From: VRUE01 sp963717375 | GTDB lineage: Bacteria > Actinomycetota > Thermoleophilia > Solirubrobacterales > 70-9 | NCBI GenBank assembly: GCA_963717375.1 | Contig: OY970329.1 | Coordinates: 1,922,001-1,986,000 of the forward strand | Reading direction: 5' to 3' | Length of the DNA: 64,000 nucleotides | In this document: positions 50,198 to 58,420 of the stretch, in pieces | Layout: the number at the start of each line of letters is the position of its first letter | How positions within the stretch are numbered: position 1 is the stretch's first letter | The notes under the pieces: model-generated | Told to the model about the DNA's origin: nothing | Database searches by the model: none | The model's input: only the letters and a program-made list of their open reading frames with translations | Translations under genes and position numbers: made by a program

Positions 50198-50983
50198 GTG
50201 CTGGACGAGCGCTGGATCAAATCGCTGCACGTCGAGACCCTGCGCGAGGAGGAACTGCACGCGGGGAGGGAGCCGCACGTGCTCTTCCAGGCATCGACGA
50301 TCGGCGCCCTGCTCGAGGGCTCCTACGACGGTGACCTCAGCTTCGCCGAGCTGGCCGAGCACGGCGACCTCGGTCTGGGGACCCTGAACGGGCTCGACGG
50401 CGAGATGATCGGCCTCGACGGGCGCTTCTACCGCGCCGACGTCGACGGGACGGTCGGGGAGGTGGACAGCGGGGAGCGGACGCCGTTCGCGGTGGTGACC
50501 AGCTTCGAGCCGACGATCGACGTGGAGATCGAAGGGCCGCTCGACCACGCCGGGTTGTTGGCCCAGCTCGACAGGCTGATTCCCGCGGATGCGGCAACCT
50601 GCGCCATCCGGCTCGACGGACGCTTCGAGTTGGTCCGCGCCCGCTCAGTCCCCCGGCAGAGCCCGCCCTACCGGCCCCTGACCGAGGTTGTCCTCGAGCA
50701 GCACGTCTTTGAGCTGACGGAGGTGGAGGGGACGATGCTCGGCTTCCGCTTCCCCGACTACGCCGAGGGGATCGAGGTCAGCGGCTACCACCTTCATTTC
50801 GTCAGCGACGATCGCCAACGCGGCGGGCACGTGCTTGCCTCACGTTGCGCCGGGGCGCTCCGCACCCGCCTCGATCCCTCCAACGACCTGCACGTCGAGC
50901 TGCCGCCGGGAGTCGAGCTGGCCGATCGCGAAGTCGCCGCCGAGACTCACGCCGCGGTCGAGCTGGTCGAGCGCGGCAGCTGA
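50198..50983 (+). CDS. budA: Alpha-acetolactate decarboxylase
   Basis: 261-aa enzyme converting acetolactate to acetoin. LFQASTIGALLEGSYDGDLSFAELAEHGDLGLGTLNGLDGEMI (blocks STIGALLEGSYDGD and HGDLGLGTLNGLDGEM) is the family signature. The zinc-binding YHLHFVSDDRQRGGHVL (about residues 195-211) supplies His ligands, and a conserved Glu lies near the start of the signature. GTG start at 50198. No acetolactate synthase is adjacent. It permits acetoin/butanediol formation, pH control or branched-chain balance. Confidence 0.93.
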   Translation: MLDERWIKSLHVETLREEELHAGREPHVLFQASTIGALLEGSYDGDLSFAELAEHGDLGLGTLNGLDGEMIGLDGRFYRADVDGTVGEVDSGERTPFAVVTSFEPTIDVEIEGPLDHAGLLAQLDRLIPADAATCAIRLDGRFELVRARSVPRQSPPYRPLTEVVLEQHVFELTEVEGTMLGFRFPDYAEGIEVSGYHLHFVSDDRQRGGHVLASRCAGALRTRLDPSNDLHVELPPGVELADREVAAETHAAVELVERGS

Positions 50984-50991
50984 AACTCGCC

Positions 50992-52416
50992 TCAGCAGCG
51001 CCGGTACAGAAGCCAGGAGTCGTTGCGAGCGACCTGGTGGAAGCCGGGGGGGACCGTCGTTTTGAACCGCGTCGGGTCGTTGGGGTCGAGGATGAAGTTG
51101 TGGATCACGAAGGGGCTCGCCGGGTCGAGGAAGTAGCCGCGGCGGGGGATGCCTTCCTCACTGGCGCTGATGATCTCGGTCGGCTTCACTTCTAGGCCGA
51201 AGGCGAGGCGGGGGATCGCGCGGTGGTTGGGCACGGCGATCGGGCCGCAGAGTGGCTTGACGAAGGCGCCCCTGTCGACGAGATCGCTGAGGTCTCGCTC
51301 GATCGTCCCCTGGTCGGTGAGGTCGCTCTTCACGGTTGAGTCGAGGTCCCACTGGTTGGGGAGCCAGAGCACGAACAGCGCCGCGATCAGCCCGGCGAAG
51401 ACCTGCCAGCGCCGCCGCCAGGGATGCCCGGCCTCGAGCAGCCGCCAGCCGAGCAGGGCGAGGGCGACGAAGATCGCCAGCAGCGCGCCGCCGAGCATCG
51501 TGTAGCGGGCGATGATCGCGAGGCCGGCGCTGCCGAGCAACGCGAAGGCTCCGAAGGCGAGCGCGGTGGCGACCAGGCCGAGGGTCGAGCGGCGGCGCAG
51601 GAAGGCAAAGCCGAGGACGATGCCGCCGAGGGCGCCGACCATTCCCGGCCACTGCATGACTTCGCCGAGGCGGCGGGGGCCGTAGAGGACGAGGTCGATC
51701 GGGCCGGTCTGGCGCTTCAGCGTTTCGACGGTTTCCTGGGTGCCGGTGAACGAGTAGGTGGGGCTGCCGGCTGTAATCCAGTCGAAGAGAGCCCAGAGAA
51801 TCGGCGCGGCAAGGGCCAGCACCGCCAGCCAAACGAGCTCGCCCCTTGAGCGCTCTTTCGACCAGGCCAGATAGAGCCAGTAGGCCCCGGCGAAGAGCCA
51901 GGCCTCCGGGCGGAGCAACCCTGCCAGTGCGAGAAGGGTAAGGACCGGCCAGCCGGCTCGGGGCTTGCGGCTCTCTATAACGAGGGCTCCCAGGCAGAGG
52001 GCTATGTACGGGAGGTCAACGTAGGCGCGCAGGCCGTTGGATAGGTAGGGGGCGCGGGTCAGGACTATTAGTGCTGCAATTGCGCCGATTGGGCGATCGA
52101 ACCAGAGGGCTCCCAGGCGATAGACGAGGTAGCCGACCAGGCCTAGGGAGAGGTAGGCGATGACCATCGTCACGTCGATCGCGCCGTTGCCCAGCGGGGT
52201 GGTGATCAGCCCGAGCAGATCGGCTAGCGGGTGCGGCGTAGGGGGGAGCGCGGCGCCGTAGTCGGGGCTGACCCCGTGCGCCAGTTCGCGTCCCCAGACC
52301 AGCGCGTAGATCGTGTCGTAGTTGGGGAACCCGACCGGGAAGACGACCAGCAAGACGGCGCTGACGCCGGCCACCCAGGCGAGGGGTGTGAGCCAGTTGC
52401 GGGCTCGGGTCGGCAC
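50992..52416 (-). CDS. Polytopic membrane protein (GT39-like)
   Basis: 474-aa protein with about 11-12 hydrophobic segments and a C-terminal soluble domain of about 110 residues. FPNYDTIYALVWGRELAHG near residue 28 contains an early Asp in the first extracytoplasmic loop, as in GT-C glycosyltransferases (PMT/ArnT fold), and PYLSNGLRAYVDLPYIAL resembles their loop 2. No donor can be deduced. It would act at the membrane in glycan or lipid modification. ATG or GTG at 52416; it is divergent from dnaX. Confidence 0.7.
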   Translation of the reverse strand: MPTRARNWLTPLAWVAGVSAVLLVVFPVGFPNYDTIYALVWGRELAHGVSPDYGAALPPTPHPLADLLGLITTPLGNGAIDVTMVIAYLSLGLVGYLVYRLGALWFDRPIGAIAALIVLTRAPYLSNGLRAYVDLPYIALCLGALVIESRKPRAGWPVLTLLALAGLLRPEAWLFAGAYWLYLAWSKERSRGELVWLAVLALAAPILWALFDWITAGSPTYSFTGTQETVETLKRQTGPIDLVLYGPRRLGEVMQWPGMVGALGGIVLGFAFLRRRSTLGLVATALAFGAFALLGSAGLAIIARYTMLGGALLAIFVALALLGWRLLEAGHPWRRRWQVFAGLIAALFVLWLPNQWDLDSTVKSDLTDQGTIERDLSDLVDRGAFVKPLCGPIAVPNHRAIPRLAFGLEVKPTEIISASEEGIPRRGYFLDPASPFVIHNFILDPNDPTRFKTTVPPGFHQVARNDSWLLYRRC

Positions 52417-52443
52417 CGGCGCAACCTACCGTTGGCCGCCGGC

Positions 52444-52496
52444 CGGGGGCTTGGCGACTTACCCGTCTATTTCACGGGAAAGTCGCCAGACCCCCG
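52444..52496. repeat. Inverted repeat upstream of dnaX
   Basis: Arms 52444-52466 and 52474-52496 match at 20 of 23 positions around the loop CTATTTC. It fills most of the 97-base gap between the divergent membrane-protein and dnaX genes. TACACT at 52501-52506 follows it and, if a -10 element, would start transcripts at or near the dnaX GTG. Confidence 0.7.
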
Positions 52497-52513
52497 CAGA
52501 TACACTGGCTGCG

Positions 52514-54331
52514 GTGCCGTCTTCCAGCGACTCGATCTCCCTTTACCGCCGCCATCGGCCCGGTTCCTTCGATGAGGTGGTGGGCCAGCAGCACGTCGTC
52601 CGCACCCTGCGCAACGCGGTCGAGCAGGGCAAGGTCCACCACGCCTACCTCTTCGTCGGCTCGCGCGGGACCGGCAAGACCTCGATGGCGAAGATCCTCG
52701 CCCGCTCGCTCAACTGCGAGCGCGGCGGGCCGACCGTCAACCCCTGCGGGGAATGCGAGTCGTGCGTGACGATCGCCGCCGGCAGCTCGATCGACGTGAT
52801 CGAGATGGACGCCGCTTCCAATCGTTCCGTCGACGATGTCCGCGACCTGCGCGAGCGGGTCGCCTACGCGCCCACCGGCGGCCGCTGGAAGGTCTACATC
52901 CTCGACGAGGCGCACATGCTGACCAAGGAGGCCTGGAACGCCTTCCTGAAGACGCTGGAGGAGCCGCCGCCGAACACGGTCTTCGTCCTCGCCACGACCG
53001 AGTCGCACAAGGTGATGGCGACGATCGCCGACCGCTGCCAGCGCTTCGATTTCCAGCGCCCCTCACTGGAGCAGATCTCCGAGGTGCTGACGCGAGTCGC
53101 TGCCGCCGAGGAAATCGAGGTCGAGGACGCTGCGGTGGCGATGATCGCCCGCTCAGCCTCGGGCAGCTTCCGCGACGCGCTCGGCACGCTCGACCAACTG
53201 GTCGCGTTCGGTGGCAACCAGGTCACCCTCGACGCGGTTCTGGAACTGCTCGGCGCCGCCGATGCGGAGCTGCTCTTCGATGCGGTCGACGCGGTCATCG
53301 CCGAGGACCCGAAGGGCGTCCTGCTCGGGGTCGAGAAGATGGCCCGCTCGGGCCGCGACCCGGCCCAGTTCGCCCGCGACCTGCTGGCGCACCTGCGCCA
53401 CCTGCTGGTGACGCAGACAGTGGGCGAGGTGCCCAACACCTTTGTGGTGACGGCGACGGATTCCGAGCGGATGACGGCCCAAGCGAACGCGATTGGCGCC
53501 GCCACCCTCGTTCGCACCATCGACGAGTTGGCTGCAGCCCTCACGGCTGTTCGCGAGGGCGACGACGCCCGCATGGCAGTCGAGATCGCCCTGCTCAAGG
53601 CGGCACGACCGGATCTAGACCCTTCGACGGAGGGACTGCTTCGACGTATAGAGAAGCTCGAGCAAGGGACGGGAGCGCCCGCGCCGCGGGTCCTGTCGAA
53701 GGGGGAGGGGGGCACTGCGGGCGGGCCACGGTCCGTCCTCGACCCCCCTCCCCCTCCCCCTACGCCACCCCCGGCAGAGCCCCCACCGCTTGACGAGCCC
53801 GCGCCGGAGGCATCAGCAGATAGCTCCGAAGAGCCCGAGGTGCCAACGGTTGAGCCTGAGCAGCCCGAAAGTCCCGACCCGGCTGAAAGCTTCAGAGACG
53901 CCGAGACCGAGCCGTCCGTCGAGGACGACCCCCCCGAGGTCGTGGCGCCCGCGGGCCGGGACGATCTCGACTTGGAGTACGTGAATGGCTTCTGGCCTGC
54001 CGTGATCGACAAGCTGGGGGAGACGAGTCCCGCTTTGGCTGCGACGTTTGAGGGCGCTCGGCCGATCGAGGTCGATGGTGCCGAGAAGATCGTGACCGTC
54101 GGCTTCCCGGCTGAGAACACCTTCAACAAACGCAAGGCCGAGGCGCCGGAGAAGCGGGAGCAGATGGAAGATGCTCTGGAGGCAGTGATGAGTGAGCGCC
54201 TTCGGCCCGTGTATGTGGTGCTCGACAGTGAGGCGCCCGCCCCTGAGGAGGCTCCAAGCTCTGACGAGATCGATCACGATGCGCTGGTGGAGAAGCTGAA
54301 GAGCGAGTTCGACGCCGAGGAGGTGGGCTAG
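52514..54331 (+). CDS. dnaX: DNA polymerase III subunit tau/gamma
   Basis: 605-aa clamp-loader ATPase. The start is GTG 52514, giving SLYRRHRPGSFDEVVGQQHV. Walker A GSRGTGKTS is at residues 49-57, the four-Cys zinc site at about 67-82 (CERGGPTVNPCGECESC), Walker B VYILDEAH at about 130 and the sensor-1 TTESHK at about 160. AAA+ and collar domains end at about residue 375. A Pro/Glu-rich linker (about 395-480) and the tau C-terminal region follow. A GC palindrome with a C6 run lies in the linker and could produce a shorter gamma form. It heads the dnaX-ybaB-recR operon. Confidence 0.95.
   Translation: MPSSSDSISLYRRHRPGSFDEVVGQQHVVRTLRNAVEQGKVHHAYLFVGSRGTGKTSMAKILARSLNCERGGPTVNPCGECESCVTIAAGSSIDVIEMDAASNRSVDDVRDLRERVAYAPTGGRWKVYILDEAHMLTKEAWNAFLKTLEEPPPNTVFVLATTESHKVMATIADRCQRFDFQRPSLEQISEVLTRVAAAEEIEVEDAAVAMIARSASGSFRDALGTLDQLVAFGGNQVTLDAVLELLGAADAELLFDAVDAVIAEDPKGVLLGVEKMARSGRDPAQFARDLLAHLRHLLVTQTVGEVPNTFVVTATDSERMTAQANAIGAATLVRTIDELAAALTAVREGDDARMAVEIALLKAARPDLDPSTEGLLRRIEKLEQGTGAPAPRVLSKGEGGTAGGPRSVLDPPPPPPTPPPAEPPPLDEPAPEASADSSEEPEVPTVEPEQPESPDPAESFRDAETEPSVEDDPPEVVAPAGRDDLDLEYVNGFWPAVIDKLGETSPALAATFEGARPIEVDGAEKIVTVGFPAENTFNKRKAEAPEKREQMEDALEAVMSERLRPVYVVLDSEAPAPEEAPSSDEIDHDALVEKLKSEFDAEEVG
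53701..53754. repeat. All-GC palindrome and C-tract within dnaX linker
   Basis: GGGGGAGGGGGG (53701-53712) is the exact inverse of CCCCCCTCCCCC (53743-53754), with a 30-base loop. It encodes part of the disordered linker. A -1 slip at the C6 run (53743-53748) would reach TGA at 53791-53793 after about 426 codons, close to the size of gamma in other bacteria. Confidence 0.7.
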
Positions 54332-54667
54332 GTGGCCAAAGGTGGGATGCCGGGCGGTTTTGATGTGAACGCCCTGATGAAGCAGGCGCAGAAAATGCAG
54401 AGCGACATGCTCGCCGCGCAGGAGACACTCAAGGACGAGGTCGTCGAGGCGAGCGCCGGCGGCGGCATGGTCAAGGTGAAAGTCGGCGGCGACCTCACCC
54501 TGCGCGAGATCGTCATCGATCCCGAGGCGATTGATCCCGAGGAGGCCGAGATGCTTGCCGAGATGGTGCAGGCGGCCGTCAACGAGGGATTCCGCGCCGC
54601 TCAGCAGCTGGCGGAGTCGAAGATGGGCGGGATCACGGGAGGCCTTGGCGGCCTCCCCGGAATGTGA
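54332..54667 (+). CDS. ybaB: YbaB/EbfC nucleoid-associated protein
   Basis: 111-aa protein. FDVNALMKQAQKMQSDMLAAQETL forms the N-terminal helix, followed by VEASAGGGMVKVKVGGDLTLREIVIDPEAIDPEE, the conserved YbaB core (GGGMVKV, and IDPE). It binds DNA as a dimer, and its gene almost always sits between dnaX and recR, as here. GTG start directly abuts the dnaX stop; its own stop overlaps the recR GTG by 4 bases. Confidence 0.95.
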   Translation: MAKGGMPGGFDVNALMKQAQKMQSDMLAAQETLKDEVVEASAGGGMVKVKVGGDLTLREIVIDPEAIDPEEAEMLAEMVQAAVNEGFRAAQQLAESKMGGITGGLGGLPGM

Positions 54668-55266
54668 GCGCCGAGGGACCGGCGCCGCTGGCCCGCCTCG
54701 TCGCGGAGCTCTCGCGCCTTCCGGGGATCGGTCAGCGCACGGCGCAGCGGCTCGCCTTTCACATCCTCCGCGCCCCCGACGAAGAGGCGGCGGCGCTGTC
54801 GGCCGCGATCACCGAGGTGAAGGAGAAGGTCGGCCTCTGCGAGGAGTGCTTCAACCTCTCCGAGGGGCCGCGCTGCCGCATCTGCACCGACCCGAACCGG
54901 GACCGCTCGACGATCTGCGTGGTCGAGGAACCAGCCGACGTGATCCCGATCGAGCGCACCCACGAGTACCGCGGCCTCTACCACGTGCTCGGCGGTGCCC
55001 TCTCGCCGATCGACGGCGTCGACGCCGAGGACCTGAAGATCGCCGAGCTGCTGCGCCGGGTCGGTGAAAGCGACGTAAGCGAGGTCGTCCTCGCCACCAA
55101 CCCGACCACCACCGGCGAGGCGACGGCTCTGCACATCGCCGAACGGCTGCGCGGGCAGGTTTCCGTGACCCGCCTGGCGAGCGGCCTGCCGGTCGGCGCC
55201 GACCTCGAGCACGCCGATGAGGTCACCCTGGGCAAGGCCTTCGCCGGCCGCCGCAGTCTCGATTGA
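54664..55266 (+). CDS. recR: Recombination mediator RecR
   Basis: 200-aa protein. The helix-hairpin-helix LSRLPGIGQRTAQRLAFHIL (split LPGIGQRTAQRLAFH) is at about residues 18-38. The zinc finger has CEECFNLSEGPRCRIC (about 59-74). The Toprim domain has VVEEPADVIPIERT (about 84) and VLATNPTTTGEATA. With RecF/RecO it loads RecA on gaps. GTG start overlaps ybaB. It is the last gene of the operon; the 137-base gap downstream holds no recognised terminator. Confidence 0.96.
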   Translation: MSAEGPAPLARLVAELSRLPGIGQRTAQRLAFHILRAPDEEAAALSAAITEVKEKVGLCEECFNLSEGPRCRICTDPNRDRSTICVVEEPADVIPIERTHEYRGLYHVLGGALSPIDGVDAEDLKIAELLRRVGESDVSEVVLATNPTTTGEATALHIAERLRGQVSVTRLASGLPVGADLEHADEVTLGKAFAGRRSLD

Positions 55267-55403
55267 GCCGCGGCGCAAAGGCGCTTCCCCGCGCGGAAGA
55301 CAAAACATTGCGCTGCATGGGCAAAAGTGCGGAAAAAGTGCCTGGACAAGTGTCAGGCCGCAAATAGCGAGATTCTGCGGTCCTGCCGTCCGTTGCTTTC
55401 GCG

Positions 55404-56135
55404 ATGGTCCTCAACGTGGTGACGAAGAGTCCGACGAGCAATGGCGCCGGAGGCGGATCTTCGGCTGGCCAGGTTGCCCGCGAGGTCTCCTCGCTGCAGG
55501 CGGCGCTGCTGGCGACGTTGCGCGAGCAGATGCACGGCGGAGACCCGGAGCCTTTCGCCGACGCGGCGCAGAAGCTGGCCGAGGAGTTCGGCTCGGTGAC
55601 GGCGACCGTGGTTGCCGCGGTCTGCGACCGTGCGGAGCCCGCCGTTGCCCCGGTCGAGTCGCACACGAGCCTCTTCCAGCCCGGCCACATGCGCCGCCGT
55701 CTCGATCAGCTGATCGAGACCAACAAGCGCTACGGGCACCCGTTCGGCCTCGTCGTCTTCGACGTCGACGGTCCCGGGGTCCGCGGGGGAGAGGGGACCG
55801 AGAGCCAGGAGACGATGCTGGCGGTGGTCGGCGCGGCGCTGCGCGAGAGCGTCCGCATCGTCGATGAGACCTTCCGCCTCGAGGAGGACGCGCTCTGCGT
55901 CCTGGCCCCGAACCTGACCACGGTCGAGGGCGTCCAGATGGCCGAGCGACTGCTGCGGCTGCTCGACGAGCTGGAGGCCGCGGGGGGCCTGCGGATCTCC
56001 ATATCCGCCGGCGTCGTCGCCTGCCCCGAACACGGCAGCGATGCCGATGGCCTGCTGAAGAAAGCCGATGAGGCGATGTGGCGGGCCCGTGCAGTGGGGC
56101 AGCCGGTAGGCGTCGGCGCTTTGCAAGATCGCTGA
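55404..56135 (+). CDS. Degenerate GGDEF-domain protein
   Basis: 243-aa protein. An N-terminal helical region (about residues 1-85) has no recognised domain. A GGDEF-fold follows: HMRRRLDQLIETNKRYGHPFGLVVFDVDG (as LDQLIETNKRYGHPF and VVFDVDG), then FRLEEDALCVLAP where an active enzyme has GGDEF, and ISISAGVVACPEHGSDADGLLKKADEAMWRAR. The first two glycines are replaced (EEDAL), so synthesis of c-di-GMP is unlikely; it may bind nucleotide or signal by contact. ATG 55404; a GTG at 55419 is possible. It is 103 bases upstream of the MerR gene. Confidence 0.8.
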   Translation: MVLNVVTKSPTSNGAGGGSSAGQVAREVSSLQAALLATLREQMHGGDPEPFADAAQKLAEEFGSVTATVVAAVCDRAEPAVAPVESHTSLFQPGHMRRRLDQLIETNKRYGHPFGLVVFDVDGPGVRGGEGTESQETMLAVVGAALRESVRIVDETFRLEEDALCVLAPNLTTVEGVQMAERLLRLLDELEAAGGLRISISAGVVACPEHGSDADGLLKKADEAMWRARAVGQPVGVGALQDR

Positions 56136-56238
56136 CAGATTCCGTAAATCTGTCCATAACTTGCGTAAACCTGGATTTTTCCTGGGAGGATGCCGATGTC
56201 CAGCGAACAGTGCTGGACAACCCGAGGAGCAATCTGAG

Positions 56239-57078
56239 ATGCCAGGAATAAGAACCAACGCCGCTGCGGAAGTGCTGGGGGTCAGCCCCAACACCCTGCG
56301 CAGCTGGGAGCGCCGTTACGGCTACCCGACGCCGAAGCGCACCGAGGGCAACCACCGTAACTACGAGCTTGTCGAGCTGCAGACGCTGCGCGACGCCCTT
56401 GCCCAGACCGGCAACATCTCCTCGGCGATCGAACTTGCCCGCCAGCGCCAGTCGGCGCCGGCCAGCGGCGGCAACTTGGTGGTGGCACTGGAAAGCTTCG
56501 ACGAGGAGGCGGCCAACCGCTCCGTGGAGGAGAGTCTGGCGCTGCGCCCCCTGGAGCGCACCGTGGAGGAGTTGCTCCTGCCGGCCGTCGACCAGCTCGC
56601 CGCCGATCCCGATCGCGCCGCCGAGCTCGAGTTCGCCTCGCGCTGGGCGACCGGCTGGCTGCACGGCGCCCGCCGCCTCGCCTCGGCCGCCTCGCGGCCC
56701 GCGGGCATCCTGCTGCTCGACTCCAGCCACGGCTCCGACGCCGAGGCCGTCCACGCCCAGGCGCTCGACCTGACCCTGCGCCGCGCCGGCTTCCGCGTGC
56801 TGATGCTCTCCAACGAGCTTGGCGACGAGCGGCTCGAGCGCGCCCTTGGTGCCCTCGACCCGACCGCGATCGTCCTCTGCGGCCCCGGCGCCGACACGCC
56901 CGGCGCCGTCAACCTCGTCCGCAAGATCCGCGAGGTCGGTTTCGACGCACCCCTTTATGGCTTCCGCGCCAGCGGCCTGATCGGCGACGCGGTTCCGTCG
57001 GCTGGCTCGACGCCAAGCCAGGTGACGGGGATGCTCAACGCGGACCTGCGTCGGCGCGCTTCCCAGGCTTTCGCCTAG
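56239..57078 (+). CDS. MerR-type regulator with cobalamin-domain-like C-terminus
   Basis: 279-aa protein. The N-terminal MerR HTH has AAEVLGVSPNTLRSWERRYGYPTPKRTEGNHRNY (residues about 9-42, with LRSWERRYGYP the CarA/CarH hallmark). Residues about 75-175 resemble the helical cap of B12-binding photoreceptors, and 180-275 their Rossmann half (ILLLDSSHGSDAEAV, GFRVLMLSNELGDE, IVLCGPGADTPG). The lower-ligand DxHxxG motif is absent. GAGGAG lies nine bases before ATG 56239. It ends at a terminator shared with convergent pstS. Confidence 0.85.
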   Translation: MPGIRTNAAAEVLGVSPNTLRSWERRYGYPTPKRTEGNHRNYELVELQTLRDALAQTGNISSAIELARQRQSAPASGGNLVVALESFDEEAANRSVEESLALRPLERTVEELLLPAVDQLAADPDRAAELEFASRWATGWLHGARRLASAASRPAGILLLDSSHGSDAEAVHAQALDLTLRRAGFRVLMLSNELGDERLERALGALDPTAIVLCGPGADTPGAVNLVRKIREVGFDAPLYGFRASGLIGDAVPSAGSTPSQVTGMLNADLRRRASQAFA

Positions 57079-57082
57079 GCAC

Positions 57083-57121
57083 AAAAAAACCGGCACAGAG
57101 CCCTGGGGCCCTGTGCCGGTT
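57083..57121 (-). terminator. Intrinsic terminator of pstS
   Basis: Hairpin AACCGGCACAGAGCC / GGCCCTGTGCCGGTT (57088-57102 and 57107-57121, one mismatch). On the minus strand it is followed by GTTTTTTTG (57083-57090), a canonical T-tract for the pstS transcript. The hairpin can also stop the MerR gene on the plus strand, less efficiently. Confidence 0.88.
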
Positions 57122-57153
57122 GACTGCCGCGGCGCCTCTGCCGCTACAGGTTT

Positions 57154-58176
57154 CTAGAGCCCTTCCAGTGTGGCCTTGCCCGCATCGAGCACGACTTTCG
57201 GCAGGGGTGCGAAATCGAGCGCCGGGCCGTATTTCTGCCCCGTCGTCATCGCGTAGAGGATGAATTCGGAGAGCGCGGCCTTCTGCGGCGCCCCGTGCGG
57301 GACGATCGCGTAGGTGAAGGTCGACAGCGGGTAGGCGACGCTGAATTTTTTCGGCGGGTTGACGATGTGGAGTTCGTTTCCGGCCGGAACTTTCTTGATC
57401 ATTTCAGCTGCGTTTTCGATGTTTTTCAGGTTCGGGTACTCGTAGTTGCCGGCTTCGTTCTTGAGTGCCGCCACGGGCAGGCCCGCGGCGATCAGGTAGG
57501 AAGCCGAGACATACCCGATCGAGCCGCTGGTCGAAGCGATCACCGAGGCCACGCCTGCGTTGCCTTTGGCGCCGACACCGTGCGTAAAGCCAACCGAGGT
57601 CGAGTAGCCGACTTCGCTCTTCCAGGTCTTGCTGACCTTGGAGAGGTAGTTGGTGAAGGCGTAAGTGTCACCCGAGCCGTCGCTGCGAAACACCGGTGTG
57701 ATTGCGAGGTTGGGGATGTGCGCTTTCGGGTTCAGTTTCTTGATCTTGGGGTCGCTCCAATTTGTGATCTTGCCGAAGTAGATGCCGGCCAGGATCGGAC
57801 CCGTCAGGTTCAGTTTTTTGACCCCTGGAATGCTGAAGCCGATACCCGTTGCGGTCAGCGCCCAAGGAATCTGCACGCAGCCGTTGCAGAAGCCCGACTG
57901 TTCGGGAGTGAGCGGCGCATCGGAGGCTCCGAAGTCAACGGTGCGGGCGGTGATCTGAGCGATTCCAGCCCCGGAGCCGACTGAGCCGTATGTGATTTTG
58001 GTGGCGCCGCGCGAGACGGCTTCGAAGCCATTGATCCAGTTGGCCATCAGCGGAGCGACCAGCGAAGAGCCGGCGCCGGTGAGGTTGGCGGAAGCAATCG
58101 CCGTTGACACGGTTGTCATGCATCCAAGTGCCCCCACCGTTGCGATGGTGAGACCTAGCAGCCTGTTGCGAATCAA
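57154..58176 (-). CDS. pstS: Phosphate ABC transporter substrate-binding protein PstS
   Basis: 340-aa exported phosphate-binding protein. LTGAGSSLVAPLMANWINGF, TYGSVGSGAGIAQI (phosphate loop), DFGASDAPLT and PVFRSDGSGDTYAF are PstS signatures. The signal peptide ends near AIASA; ALGC at residues 16-19 is a poor lipobox, so anchoring is unclear. TTG start with AAAGGGA upstream. It is divergent from pstCAB across a region with Pho-box-like repeats. It is bounded downstream by the T-tract terminator. Confidence 0.94.
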   Translation of the reverse strand: MIRNRLLGLTIATVGALGCMTTVSTAIASANLTGAGSSLVAPLMANWINGFEAVSRGATKITYGSVGSGAGIAQITARTVDFGASDAPLTPEQSGFCNGCVQIPWALTATGIGFSIPGVKKLNLTGPILAGIYFGKITNWSDPKIKKLNPKAHIPNLAITPVFRSDGSGDTYAFTNYLSKVSKTWKSEVGYSTSVGFTHGVGAKGNAGVASVIASTSGSIGYVSASYLIAAGLPVAALKNEAGNYEYPNLKNIENAAEMIKKVPAGNELHIVNPPKKFSVAYPLSTFTYAIVPHGAPQKAALSEFILYAMTTGQKYGPALDFAPLPKVVLDAGKATLEGL

Positions 58177-58270
58177 AAGAATCCCTTTCGACTTGTTATC
58201 GATTTCGATTGGTTCGCCATGGGCTTCTAGAGGTCACCCCTGGCGCATCGTAGGATCGCGATAAGGCTTT

Positions 58271-58371
58271 GGACACTTGTTTCAATCTCGTGAAAAGTGA
58301 ATGTGTCAAAGATGTAAAAAGAGGACTTGTTTTCATCCTGTGAACACCTCAGTTGTGTCAATTCTGTGAAA
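58271..58371. promoter_or_regulatory. Three Pho-box-like repeats between pstS and pstC
   Basis: Three copies of a minus-strand pattern TTCAC-N6-(G/A)(A/N)AAC or GACAC: TTCACGAGATTGAAAC (58280-58295), TTCACAGGATGAAAAC (58330-58345) and TTCACAGAATTGACAC (58355-58370). Each has TTCAC and a related half-site 11 bases on, as in PHO boxes of actinomycetes (tandem 11-base units with TTCAC). A response regulator of the PhoP/PhoB type is the likely binder. Confidence 0.6.
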
Positions 58372-58420
58372 ATTCTTGAATTGAGTGGAAACGTGCTCCA
58401 TCTCCTCTACGCTGCGCGCC

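Noticed and set aside
53701..53712. G-quadruplex in dnaX
   Set aside because: G-runs are on one arm only and pair with the C-rich arm; four separate G-tracts are not present.
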